Counted from the stretch's first letter, positions 1 through 5,172 are shown. The stretch: 5,349 nt of DNA from UBA5499 sp002426275 (GCA_937888735.1 CALASN010000024.1:1-5349), one strand, 5' to 3'. Numbers and translations: made by a program. The notes: generated by a model from the letters alone, not told the origin.

Positions 1-134
1 GAGGGCTTATTTTCATTCTTCTGATGGTGCCGCGCAGCGGCATGGGGGTCTCTTTTCAGGAAAACAACTCCACTTTTGCCGACTTTTGAGCTTTGTGTCG
101 CGTTTAATCTTACAAAGTCGCGTTTACTTTTTCA
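1..134. mobile_element. possible partial IS21-like insertion sequence end
   Basis: The 10-base unit GTCGCGTTTA occurs at 97-106 and again at 117-126, exactly 20 bases apart. The inverted pair CTTTGT (91-96) / ACAAAG (112-117) overlaps these repeats. Read on the minus strand, the segment starting at 134 begins TGAAAAAGTAAACGCGAC and repeats TAAACGCGAC one spacing further in. IS21-family elements have TG...CA termini and carry several repeats inside each end, so this fits the terminus of an element lying mostly left of the window, with its outer CA at 133-134. No transposase is visible, because the window starts too late. The boundary and the family assignment are inferences. An operator pair for a dimeric regulator is the alternative reading. 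Confidence 0.33.
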
Positions 135-193
135 ATACCGTCTCACAGCAGTAAAGGTACTTTCGCAATGCCAGCAGCAACCATACCCCAGAT

Positions 194-528
194 TCAAATA
201 ATATTGTAACTCTCATTCACAAGCGGCAGTTTTGCTTCCTCCTGGCTCGGTTTCTCCGGATAGGCGGCTAAATTCCCCAGCTTCGACTCGAATCCGCGCA
301 GCGTCCGTACCCCAATGAAAACAAGCCTCTCCAACCCTGAAAGGTAAAAAAATCGACTGCCCTCTCGGCAGGAATTCCTTGTAACCGTTCGTAACCATAC
401 TGTGCCCTTACTTTGGTTAAGTAATTCTACAGCCGAGAAAAGATCTCCTGCGGCTCAGCGCAGAAAACCTCTTGCAGACGAAGCACAATAGAGTCAAAAG
501 TGATCCACAGCGCCGCACTTTCCAGCAT
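194..528 (-). pseudogene. decayed gene of unknown family (nonsense plus frameshift)
   Basis: Read on the minus strand from an ATG at 528, there are 33 natural-looking codons (starting MLESAALWITF) to a TAG at 429-427. The same frame then continues for 39 codons (including YLTKVRAQYGYERLQGIPAE and FFTFQGWRGLFSLG) down to 310. At that point a run of four G would need one more G to continue into a second frame, which reads 38 sensible codons (VRTLRGFESKLGNLAAYPEK, ending VNESYNII) and stops at 196-194. One nonsense codon and one homopolymer-associated frameshift therefore separate three pieces of what looks like one protein of roughly 110 residues or more. A further stretch upstream (MNGIIATLGYQILA, ATG at 598) in a third register might be an even more degraded N-terminus. 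I do not recognise the family. There is no good ribosome binding site before either ATG. Chance open frames remain possible. Confidence 0.4.
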
Positions 529-545
529 CTTTATGCAGAAGAGCC

Positions 546-575
546 TTGACAACCTAAGCCAGGATTTGATAGCCT
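546..575 (+). promoter_or_regulatory. candidate sigma-A promoter for the kinase operon
   Basis: A perfect -35 box TTGACA lies at 546-551. The -10 is weak: GATAGC at 568-573 (16-base spacer) or TAGCCT at 570-575 (18-base spacer). Transcription would start near 580, giving a leader of about 35 bases before the TTG start at 616, which is a normal distance. It lies at the far end of the decayed minus-strand gene region. Support rests on the exact -35 and the geometry, with the poor -10 as the weak point. Confidence 0.4.
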
Positions 576-599
576 AAAGTAGCAATGATTCCATTCATG

Positions 600-607
600 A
601 AGGGGGG
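600..607 (+). promoter_or_regulatory. ribosome binding site deciding the TTG start of the PFK-like gene
   Basis: The purine tract AAGGGGGG ends 8 bases before the TTG at 616-618. No ATG or GTG in the right frame lies at a sensible distance (the ATG at 597 is out of frame). Translation from this TTG gives MPKVGLLTGGGD, which lines up exactly with the N-terminus of the phosphofructokinase family, so the TTG start is well supported. Confidence 0.7.
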
Positions 608-615
608 AATATTCT

Positions 616-1629
616 TTGCCGAAAGTCGGCCTTCTTACAGGAGGGGGAGATTCTTCTGCCATCAATGCGGCAATTGAGGCAGTGACGATCACCCTGAAAC
701 AATATGGCTTTGAGGTAATCGGCTTCCTCAATGGCTGGGAGGGCTTGGTCCACAACCAAGCTGTTCACTTGCAAAGTCAGCCGCTGATAAATATTCGCCA
801 GCATCCCGGTACATATCTTGGCACTTCACGCTTTAATCCCATTCGTGAAAAAAAAATTGACCAGATCAAAGAAAATCTCCAAGCATTTGCCGGTCTTGTG
901 GTAATCGGCGGCGACGATACGTTGAGCGTAGCCGCGGAGCTTGCAAACTATGGGCTCGGGGTGATCGGCATTCCGCAAACAATAGACAACGACGTCTGGG
1001 GTACAGACGGCTGCTTGGGGTTTGAAACTGCGGTGGAACGCATTGTGGAATCAGTCGCTGAACTGATTTCCACTAACGTTTCACACCATAAGGATATGCT
1101 GGTGGAAGTCATGGGGCGAGACAGCGGCTGGCTGGCCGTCTATAGCGCGGTCTTAGCCGGAGCCCACGAATTTTTAATCCCAGAAGAACCTGTTTCCCTG
1201 GAAAATCTCAAAACAAGGATCCTGCGGGTTCGAGCCCATAACGAACCGGCCATGATCATCGTGGCTGAAGGGGTAAACCTGCCGACGCGTAAAATTGGAG
1301 AGCCTGTGGACAGTTTCGGCAACCAAGCTTTCGCCGGGATTTCTTTTCAGCTAGCAGACCAACTGGAAAAATCAGGCCTGCCCAGACCCAGGAACGTTGT
1401 TTTAAGTTATCTGCAACGCGGCGGAAAACCTGCTATGGACGATGAATTCTTAGCCCTTCGCATGGGCAAAAAGGCCGCGGAGCTCATAAGACAGTCACAA
1501 AACGGACTCATGGTGGCTTTAAAGCAAGATCAGATCACCACCATCCCGCTCTCTGAAGTGGTGGGCAGACGCAGGCGCGTGCCGCAAGAGAAAATCGCTT
1601 TCGCCCGCTCCCTTTTAACCAGGCTCTGA
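616..1629 (+). CDS. 6-phosphofructokinase family protein, PPi-type signature with altered active site
   Basis: A 337-residue phosphofructokinase-family (PfkA) protein, slightly longer than the about 320 residues of E. coli PfkA. The family phosphorylates fructose-6-phosphate at C1 in glycolysis, in the cytoplasm. Visible motifs in order: phosphate loop TGGGDSSAINA (8-18), GTYLGTSRFNP (65-75), GGDDT (98-102), PQTIDND (120-126) with the catalytic Asp124, MGRDSGW (166-172), AEG with Glu219, and LQRGG (266-270) with Arg259 and Arg268. Asp101 sits where ATP-dependent enzymes have Gly104, which is typical of PPi-dependent enzymes. However, the next diagnostic position is Gln121, where PPi enzymes usually have Lys and ATP enzymes Gly. 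Positions equivalent to E. coli Arg162 and His249, which contact fructose-6-phosphate, are Lys159 and Tyr265. The allosteric Arg21 is Glu21, suggesting no ADP/PEP control. Fold and kinase class are sure; donor and sugar substrate are not. It heads an operon with the DUF3842 gene 92 bases downstream, with no terminator between them. Confidence 0.9.
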   Translation: MPKVGLLTGGGDSSAINAAIEAVTITLKQYGFEVIGFLNGWEGLVHNQAVHLQSQPLINIRQHPGTYLGTSRFNPIREKKIDQIKENLQAFAGLVVIGGDDTLSVAAELANYGLGVIGIPQTIDNDVWGTDGCLGFETAVERIVESVAELISTNVSHHKDMLVEVMGRDSGWLAVYSAVLAGAHEFLIPEEPVSLENLKTRILRVRAHNEPAMIIVAEGVNLPTRKIGEPVDSFGNQAFAGISFQLADQLEKSGLPRPRNVVLSYLQRGGKPAMDDEFLALRMGKKAAELIRQSQNGLMVALKQDQITTIPLSEVVGRRRRVPQEKIAFARSLLTRL

Positions 1630-1708
1630 AATCGGACAAGCAGAAAAAAGGATTTTCTTCTCCAAAAGCGAATAACTTAACGGACATCAGGAAGATGTCA
1701 CAAGACCC

Positions 1709-1715
1709 AGGAGGG
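1709..1715 (+). promoter_or_regulatory. ribosome binding site deciding the DUF3842 start
   Basis: AGGAGGG is placed 6 bases before the ATG at 1722. An in-frame ATG at 1695 would add nine residues, but it has no such site at the right distance and the extra residues lie outside the conserved N-terminal MxIAVIDGQGGG of the family. Confidence 0.75.
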
Positions 1716-1721
1716 TTTAGC

Positions 1722-2132
1722 ATGTTAATTGCCGTGATCGATGGACAGGGCGGAGGCGTCGGCAAAAGCATAATTGAAGCCATCCTTCCCCTCGCTTCTC
1801 AGCACAGCATCATTGCCCTGGGAACGAATTCCCTGGCAACAGCTGCGATGCTCAAGGCCGGCGCTCACTTGGGAGCCAGTGGAGAAAATGCCATTATCCA
1901 TAATGTGAAACGAGCCGACTTGATCATCGGACCCATGGGGATTCTCACCGCCAATTCGCTGCTGGGAGAGCTAACGGAGAAAATGGTAGCGGCGATCGGC
2001 GCCAGTCCGGCTGAAAAAATCCTGATCCCCACGAGCCGCTGCGGCATACATGTGGTGGGCACAGAGGAGAAATCCTTCTCTCAATTGCTCTCTCTTACCG
2101 TAAAGAAAGTTACGCAGCTCTTAAACAAATAA
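1722..2132 (+). CDS. DUF3842 family protein, unknown function
   Basis: A 136-residue protein that I recognise as DUF3842, a small family found mainly in Firmicutes with no established function. The N-terminus MLIAVIDGQGGGVGKSI holds a strand followed by a glycine-rich loop (GQGGGVGK, residues 8-15) resembling a nucleotide-binding loop. Further conserved-looking blocks are ALGTNSLATAAMLKAGA (32-48), GASGENAIIHNV (50-61), DLIIGPMGILTANSLLGELT (65-84) and a C-terminal LIPTSRCGIHVVGTEE. No signal peptide or membrane segment is visible, so it should be cytoplasmic. Length is normal for the family. The start is set by an AGGAGGG site. It follows the PFK-like gene in the same orientation without a terminator and is itself followed by a strong terminator, so it is probably the last gene of that operon. 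Nucleotide or phosphometabolite binding is an inference from the loop only. Confidence 0.85.
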   Translation: MLIAVIDGQGGGVGKSIIEAILPLASQHSIIALGTNSLATAAMLKAGAHLGASGENAIIHNVKRADLIIGPMGILTANSLLGELTEKMVAAIGASPAEKILIPTSRCGIHVVGTEEKSFSQLLSLTVKKVTQLLNK

Positions 2133-2152
2133 ACGTAAAACACGAAAAAGAG

Positions 2153-2196
2153 ACTAAGAAGGTCTCGCCCGACGGCGCCGCCTTCTTAGTTTTTTT
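2153..2196 (+). terminator. strong intrinsic terminator between DUF3842 and ECF-S genes
   Basis: ACTAAGAAGG (2153-2162) pairs perfectly with CCTTCTTAGT (2181-2190). An inner stem CGCC (2166-2169) / GGCG (2174-2177) closes a CGAC loop, and seven T follow (2190-2196). It starts 20 bases after the DUF3842 stop. Unusually, the U-tract ends only 4 bases before the AAGGGAG ribosome binding site of the next gene, leaving no room for a separate promoter downstream of it. It therefore either ends the first operon with partial read-through or acts as an attenuator in the leader of the S-component gene. Confidence 0.9.
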
Positions 2197-2200
2197 ATTG

Positions 2201-2207
2201 AAGGGAG
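2201..2207 (+). promoter_or_regulatory. ribosome binding site deciding the ECF-S start
   Basis: AAGGGAG followed by 8 bases and then ATG at 2216. An in-frame TTG at 2198 lies upstream of this site and overlaps the end of the terminator region, so it is rejected as the start. The GTG at 2213 is in frame but 5 bases from the site, and less likely than the ATG. Confidence 0.75.
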
Positions 2208-2215
2208 TATTGGTG

Positions 2216-2755
2216 ATGAAAACACAAAAGTTAGTCTCAACCGCTCTGCTGCTGGCTTTAGGATTGCTGCTGCCCACGCTGTTCCACATGGCGGGATTAG
2301 GCAAGCCTTTTTTACCGATGCATCTTCCGGCGCTGCTGGCAGGGTTCCTCCTTGGTCCGGCCAGCGGCGTCTGTGTGGGCGTGCTCACGCCTTTATTGAG
2401 CAGTCTCCTTACCGGCGCTCCGCCGCTTATTCCCCCCATTGCGCCGCTGATGATGGCCGAACTTGGCTGCTATGGTCTCGTAGGAGGCTTTTTATATCAA
2501 AAGCGGCACGTAAATGTCTATTGTTCCCTGCTGCTTGCCATAGCCGCGGGAAGATTGATCTATGGACTGCTTGGCGCCATCGGAGCTAGTCTCCTGCCTG
2601 CTTTAGGATTTCCACCCATACCTGTCTTTTACTTATTCACGGCAGGTCTTGTGGAAGCGATCCCCGGTGTAATCTTGCAGCTTTTCATCGTTCCTTTAGC
2701 TGTGGCCGCAGTGGAGCGGAATATCTCCGCCCTCTGGCGCTGGAGGAGGGCCTGA
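2216..2755 (+). CDS. ECF transporter S component (substrate-specific membrane subunit), substrate unknown
   Basis: A 179-residue, very hydrophobic protein with about six predicted membrane segments: roughly 5-24, 33-48, 49-66, 74-95, 102-125 and 138-165. It matches energy-coupling-factor S components, which capture a vitamin, base or similar small molecule and pair with a shared EcfA/EcfA'/EcfT module for ATP-driven uptake. The first helix carries Ala10 and Ala14, the AxxxA motif that S components use to dock on EcfT. The stretch PMHLPALLAGFLLGP (34-48) and the proline-rich LLTGAPPLIPPIAPLMMAEL (64-83) are typical of the general ECF S-component family, rather than of BioY, ThiT or RibU. No EcfA or EcfT gene is in the window, so it would rely on a module elsewhere. 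It is followed by a ribokinase-like gene whose TTG start begins 1 base after this stop, and the kinase's ribosome binding site lies inside the last codons here. Such coupling suggests that the imported molecule is the kinase substrate. Confidence 0.83.
   Translation: MKTQKLVSTALLLALGLLLPTLFHMAGLGKPFLPMHLPALLAGFLLGPASGVCVGVLTPLLSSLLTGAPPLIPPIAPLMMAELGCYGLVGGFLYQKRHVNVYCSLLLAIAAGRLIYGLLGAIGASLLPALGFPPIPVFYLFTAGLVEAIPGVILQLFIVPLAVAAVERNISALWRWRRA
2742..2750 (+). promoter_or_regulatory. ribosome binding site for the ribokinase-like gene, inside the ECF-S gene
   Basis: GGAGGAGGG ends 6 bases before the TTG at 2757-2759 and lies within the last codons of the upstream gene, whose stop is at 2753-2755. 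This fixes the TTG start and implies coupled translation of the two proteins. Confidence 0.75.
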
Positions 2756-2756
2756 G

Positions 2757-3635
2757 TTGAGCGAGCTCTTAGTGGTTGGCAGTCTCTGCGCAGACTATTA
2801 TCAGTCTCCGCCGGACGCTTCTGCCCGCCTTTTCCCGGGCGGGAAAGGCGGAAACCAGGCGGTGGCCGCTCGCCGTCTGGGGGAGACAGTCTGTCTGACC
2901 GCTATGATCGGAGAAGATCCGGAGGGCGAATTTTTGCTCCGCCACCTTGAAAAGCAAGGGCTTTCAACCGTAAACATCCACAAAAAGGCCGGCGCTAGGA
3001 CAGGGCGCTGTGCCATCAAGCTGACAGCTGCAGGAGAAGCTCGGATCCACGGCTACCCCGGCGCCAATCTTCTCTGGGAGCAAAAAGATTGGCAGCGTAC
3101 TTTACAGCTGCTGGAACAGGCGGACTGTCTGCTTGTGCAACTGGAGATCCCGCCGAAATTTGTTCTGGAGCTCCTAGCTGTTGCCCAGGATTGGAATAAA
3201 TTGACGATCCTGAATTTAGGACCGCCGCGGAAGATTGAACTTCCTGCGCTGACGGACAAAACTTATCTGGTCTTAAACGCGCAGGAAGCGTACTTCTACA
3301 CTGGAATCTTTCCAGGAGATTCCGCCGCGGCGCAGAGAGCGGCAACGGTGCTCGGGCAAAAAGCCAAACACGTTATTATCACTCTGGCCTCCCAAGGCGC
3401 TTTTTTAGCCTCAGCTGACAGCTTTCATCTCATTCCTGCGCCGCACAGGGAAGTCGCGGACTCCACAGGCGCCGGCGATGTCTTTTGCGCTGCGCTGGCA
3501 GTTGCCCTGCTCCGGGGAGCTTCCGCCAAGGAGGCAACCGGCTTTGCTTGCAAAACGGCCTCCGTTGCCGTCACCGGGCTTGGAGCTCAGAGCGTCAACC
3601 CATTAACTGAAACAATTTCTCCTTTATTCCCTTGA
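2757..3635 (+). CDS. ribokinase-like PfkB family sugar/nucleoside kinase
   Basis: A 292-residue PfkB-family kinase closest by motif to ribokinase (usually about 300-310 residues), which transfers ATP phosphate to a sugar or nucleoside hydroxyl in the cytoplasm. Motifs: VVGSLCAD (6-13) with the substrate-contacting Asp13, GGKGGNQAVAARRLG (28-42), MIGEDPEGEF (50-59), the NxxE magnesium motif Asn174-Glu177, ITLASQGAF (208-216) and DSTGAGD (235-241) with catalytic base Asp241, then GLGAQSV near the end. Asp13 to the GGKG motif spans about 15 residues against about 26 in E. coli RbsK, so the first part of the beta-sheet lid that covers the sugar and mediates dimerisation is shortened, and the usual Asn before the Asp is Cys11. 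Ribose is therefore only one candidate; nucleosides or a vitamin precursor are others. It is translationally coupled to the ECF S component. Its 3' end overlaps a convergent gene by 41 bases, and no plus-strand terminator is seen there. Confidence 0.87.
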   Translation: MSELLVVGSLCADYYQSPPDASARLFPGGKGGNQAVAARRLGETVCLTAMIGEDPEGEFLLRHLEKQGLSTVNIHKKAGARTGRCAIKLTAAGEARIHGYPGANLLWEQKDWQRTLQLLEQADCLLVQLEIPPKFVLELLAVAQDWNKLTILNLGPPRKIELPALTDKTYLVLNAQEAYFYTGIFPGDSAAAQRAATVLGQKAKHVIITLASQGAFLASADSFHLIPAPHREVADSTGAGDVFCAALAVALLRGASAKEATGFACKTASVAVTGLGAQSVNPLTETISPLFP

Positions 3636-4608
3636 TGTTCTCCAACTCCGAGACCACGGTCAACGGAATTCCAAGCTGTTTGCTGACTTCCTCAAACAGA
3701 TAATATGTCTCTTTTTTGCGCACCAACAGCTGTACCGGTTTAGCTTCTTCGGCAGACATAAGCTCCACGAAAAGATCAAGGCAGTTCTCCCCATCCTCTT
3801 TCAAGGCGCGAAAATTTCTATAGCCAAGGATCATGCCGCTTTGATGCTCCACGAAAAGACACATTTGAGTAAAGGTTGGTCTATCGCCTTTCTTCTCAGC
3901 GATCGGTATGGGACAATAGAAAGTCTCAACCTCCCAAATCCCTGCCGAGCGTTTAATATTTTTGAGTCTCCTGAGCAGCAGCTCATCGCTGATGCCAAGA
4001 ACTAAACAATTATCCTTCACCTCTAAACTCCGATACTGATCCTCCCAGAGCAAACTGGCAGATCCTTTTACTGGCACCCTCACCAGCAACTTCGGCGTCT
4101 GGGGATAGCCGGTGAGAACAGACTCGCGCTTACACCGCTCAGCTATCAAGACTGCCTGCCGAATGATGTGAGTCAAGAAACTGCAGCCTTGTTTGTCTAG
4201 AAACCAAGGCAGCTTTCCCGGCGCGTAATCGCGAAACTGCGGCCACTGACCCTTGCCACGGAATTTCAATCCCAAAGCGTGAATCGTCTTCAGATCCTCC
4301 GCCCTCAGTTCGTCTCTGTTTCCATAGGCCAGCGCCAGACACTGCTGCTTATACTGCATTTCTTCGCTGTCCGTATCCCCAAGCAACTGTTCTGTGAGAT
4401 TGAGCAATCCTTCTTCGCCCGTATATGCCACAATGCCAACTAGTTTCCCTGCATTTCCTAAAATGCTGCAATAGGCTACGTCTCCCGTCTGCGGATCCTC
4501 TACCCCGAAATTATTGTTATCATACATCCAATTCCAGCATTTGCTTTGCTTAAACTGGTCTGCAGCTTGATAAAGCTGCTGCCATTGTTCTAAAGTTGGT
4601 TTTTTCAA
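3595..4608 (-). CDS. DUF7309/DUF6930-type protein, unknown function
   Basis: A 337-residue soluble protein without signal peptide or membrane segment. The N-terminal part (about 1-130) has WNWMYDNNNFGVEDPQTGD (25-43), AYCSILGNAG (46-55) and AYTGEEGL (61-68), which I recognise as the DUF7309-type domain. The C-terminal part (about 170-337) has LFVEHQSGMILGYRNFRA (251-268) followed by LMSAEEAKPVQLLVRKKETY and LGIPLTV, matching the DUF6930-type domain. Neither has a known function, and I see no catalytic motif I can name. The start is a TTG at 4608-4606, preceded by AGGAGG (4622-4617) at 8 bases; the nearer ATG at 4616-4614 is out of frame and stops at once. It is transcribed alone toward the ribokinase gene and overlaps its end tail to tail by 41 bases. 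I found no clear promoter and no intrinsic terminator. Domain names are from memory of family patterns, not from a search. Confidence 0.78.
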   Translation of the reverse strand: MKKPTLEQWQQLYQAADQFKQSKCWNWMYDNNNFGVEDPQTGDVAYCSILGNAGKLVGIVAYTGEEGLLNLTEQLLGDTDSEEMQYKQQCLALAYGNRDELRAEDLKTIHALGLKFRGKGQWPQFRDYAPGKLPWFLDKQGCSFLTHIIRQAVLIAERCKRESVLTGYPQTPKLLVRVPVKGSASLLWEDQYRSLEVKDNCLVLGISDELLLRRLKNIKRSAGIWEVETFYCPIPIAEKKGDRPTFTQMCLFVEHQSGMILGYRNFRALKEDGENCLDLFVELMSAEEAKPVQLLVRKKETYYLFEEVSKQLGIPLTVVSELENIKGIKEKLFQLMG

Positions 4609-4616
4609 AAAATCAT

Positions 4617-4622
4617 CCTCCT
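4617..4622 (-). promoter_or_regulatory. ribosome binding site deciding the TTG start of the DUF7309-type gene
   Basis: On the minus strand AGGAGG is followed by 8 bases and then TTG (4608-4606). The ATG that overlaps the spacer (4616-4614) reads only ATG ATT TTT TGA, so the TTG is the start. Confidence 0.75.
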
Positions 4623-4925
4623 GGTTCTAAAGCGGTACCTGCAGCTTTTTCTCAAAGTATCAGCTTGTCTATGTCCTCACTCTTACTATTTATTCTTTGA
4701 AAATCTCGCTTTCCCTTTTTGAATTGAAAAAGGATCCTTCCTGCGCTGGAACTTTAGCCCGGCATAGTTATTTCGTATCTATTTTTGATCCTTATTTCGC
4801 CTTAAACGTACTCTTTCCTGCTTCCAAAATCATCCTTTCCGCCGCAGGCGCTCACCAATTTATTTTTCTAAGTAAAAAGGACTAATCTCATTCATGGCGA
4901 ATTAAACTAATATATTGAAATTTTT
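4623..4925. other. intergenic region with no confident gene
   Basis: Between the two divergently transcribed genes I see no protein gene that I can support, no tRNA and no riboswitch core. An open frame at 4697-4885 on the plus strand has no ribosome binding site and no recognisable family. A palindrome AAGGATCCTT lies at 4730-4739, and the same GATCCTT recurs at 4787-4793. The promoters of both flanking genes should be here. The AT-rich TAATAT at 4908-4913 could be a -10 for the zinc-ribbon gene, but no -35 fits it well. Confidence 0.5.
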
Positions 4926-4932
4926 AAAGGAG
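4926..4932 (+). promoter_or_regulatory. ribosome binding site deciding the zinc-ribbon protein start
   Basis: AAAGGAG is followed by 9 bases and then TTG at 4942. The in-frame ATG at 4933 touches the site directly and is too close to be used. The in-frame TTG at 4915 lies upstream of the site and has none of its own. Confidence 0.6.
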
Positions 4933-4941
4933 ATGAGCGCA

Positions 4942-5172
4942 TTGGCTGAGCAATTGTGGGAAAAAATAAAACGCAAATATGCTCTTGAGTTCAGGGCGGT
5001 TTCCGAAACTGAGTATTGTATAAACTGCGAGGGCTTTATGGATAAATTCCGTACCGCAAAAAACGCTTCCACTGATGCCTCCAAGGGTTTGTTTTACCAC
5101 TGCCCTAAATGCGGATTCATCGTTCAAGTAATGAGACCCGGTCACGATGTAGTAAATCCAAAAGAGATCTAA
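4942..5172 (+). CDS. small zinc-ribbon protein, hypothetical
   Basis: A 76-residue protein with two CxxC knuckles: Cys26-Ile-Asn-Cys29 and Cys54-Pro-Lys-Cys57, 24 residues apart. This is the usual layout of a four-cysteine zinc ribbon. The N-terminal 20 residues are charged and probably helical (AEQLWEKIKRKYALEF). The region between the knuckles is polar (TAKNASTDASKG), and a hydrophobic strand FIVQV follows the second knuckle. There is no signal peptide, so it should be cytoplasmic. Such proteins bind nucleic acid or serve as small protein-interaction modules, but I do not recognise this one and assign no function. The gene stands alone: its stop codon runs into a strong hairpin, and an oppositely oriented rRNA operon ends just beyond. 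Start choice rests on the AAAGGAG site; the protein would be 79 residues from the ATG at 4933. Good gene-like features are the ribosome binding site, the paired cysteines and the terminator. Confidence 0.72.
   Translation: MAEQLWEKIKRKYALEFRAVSETEYCINCEGFMDKFRTAKNASTDASKGLFYHCPKCGFIVQVMRPGHDVVNPKEI

Noticed and set aside
28..42. Six-pair GC-rich hairpin with a GCA loop (TGCCGC/GCGGCA)
   Set aside because: Neither strand has a T tract directly after it, so it is not a convincing terminator; it may simply be part of the IS-like end.
1..43. Possible start of a minus-strand gene (ATG at 43, reading MPLRGTIRRMKISP)
   Set aside because: Only 14 codons are visible and the upstream GAGA is a poor ribosome binding site, so it cannot be supported.
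1642..1658. AGAAAA/TTTTCT hairpin between the PFK-like and DUF3842 genes
   Set aside because: A six-pair A/T stem without a T tract is too weak for a terminator, so the two genes are kept in one operon.
2133..2215. Riboswitch ahead of the ECF S-component gene
   Set aside because: The whole gap is 83 bases and is mostly the terminator; there is no room for a known aptamer and no recognisable core motif.
2110..2439. 109-codon minus-strand open frame across the terminator and S-component gene
   Set aside because: It is antisense to a well-supported membrane protein gene and has no ribosome binding site or family resemblance.
3016..3345. 109-codon minus-strand open frame inside the ribokinase-like gene
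   Set aside because: Its product is compositionally odd and antisense to conserved kinase motifs, so it is a shadow of the real gene.
4697..4885. 62-codon plus-strand open frame beginning at a TTG
   Set aside because: No ribosome binding site precedes it, the product resembles no family, and a frame of this length can arise by chance in an intergenic region.
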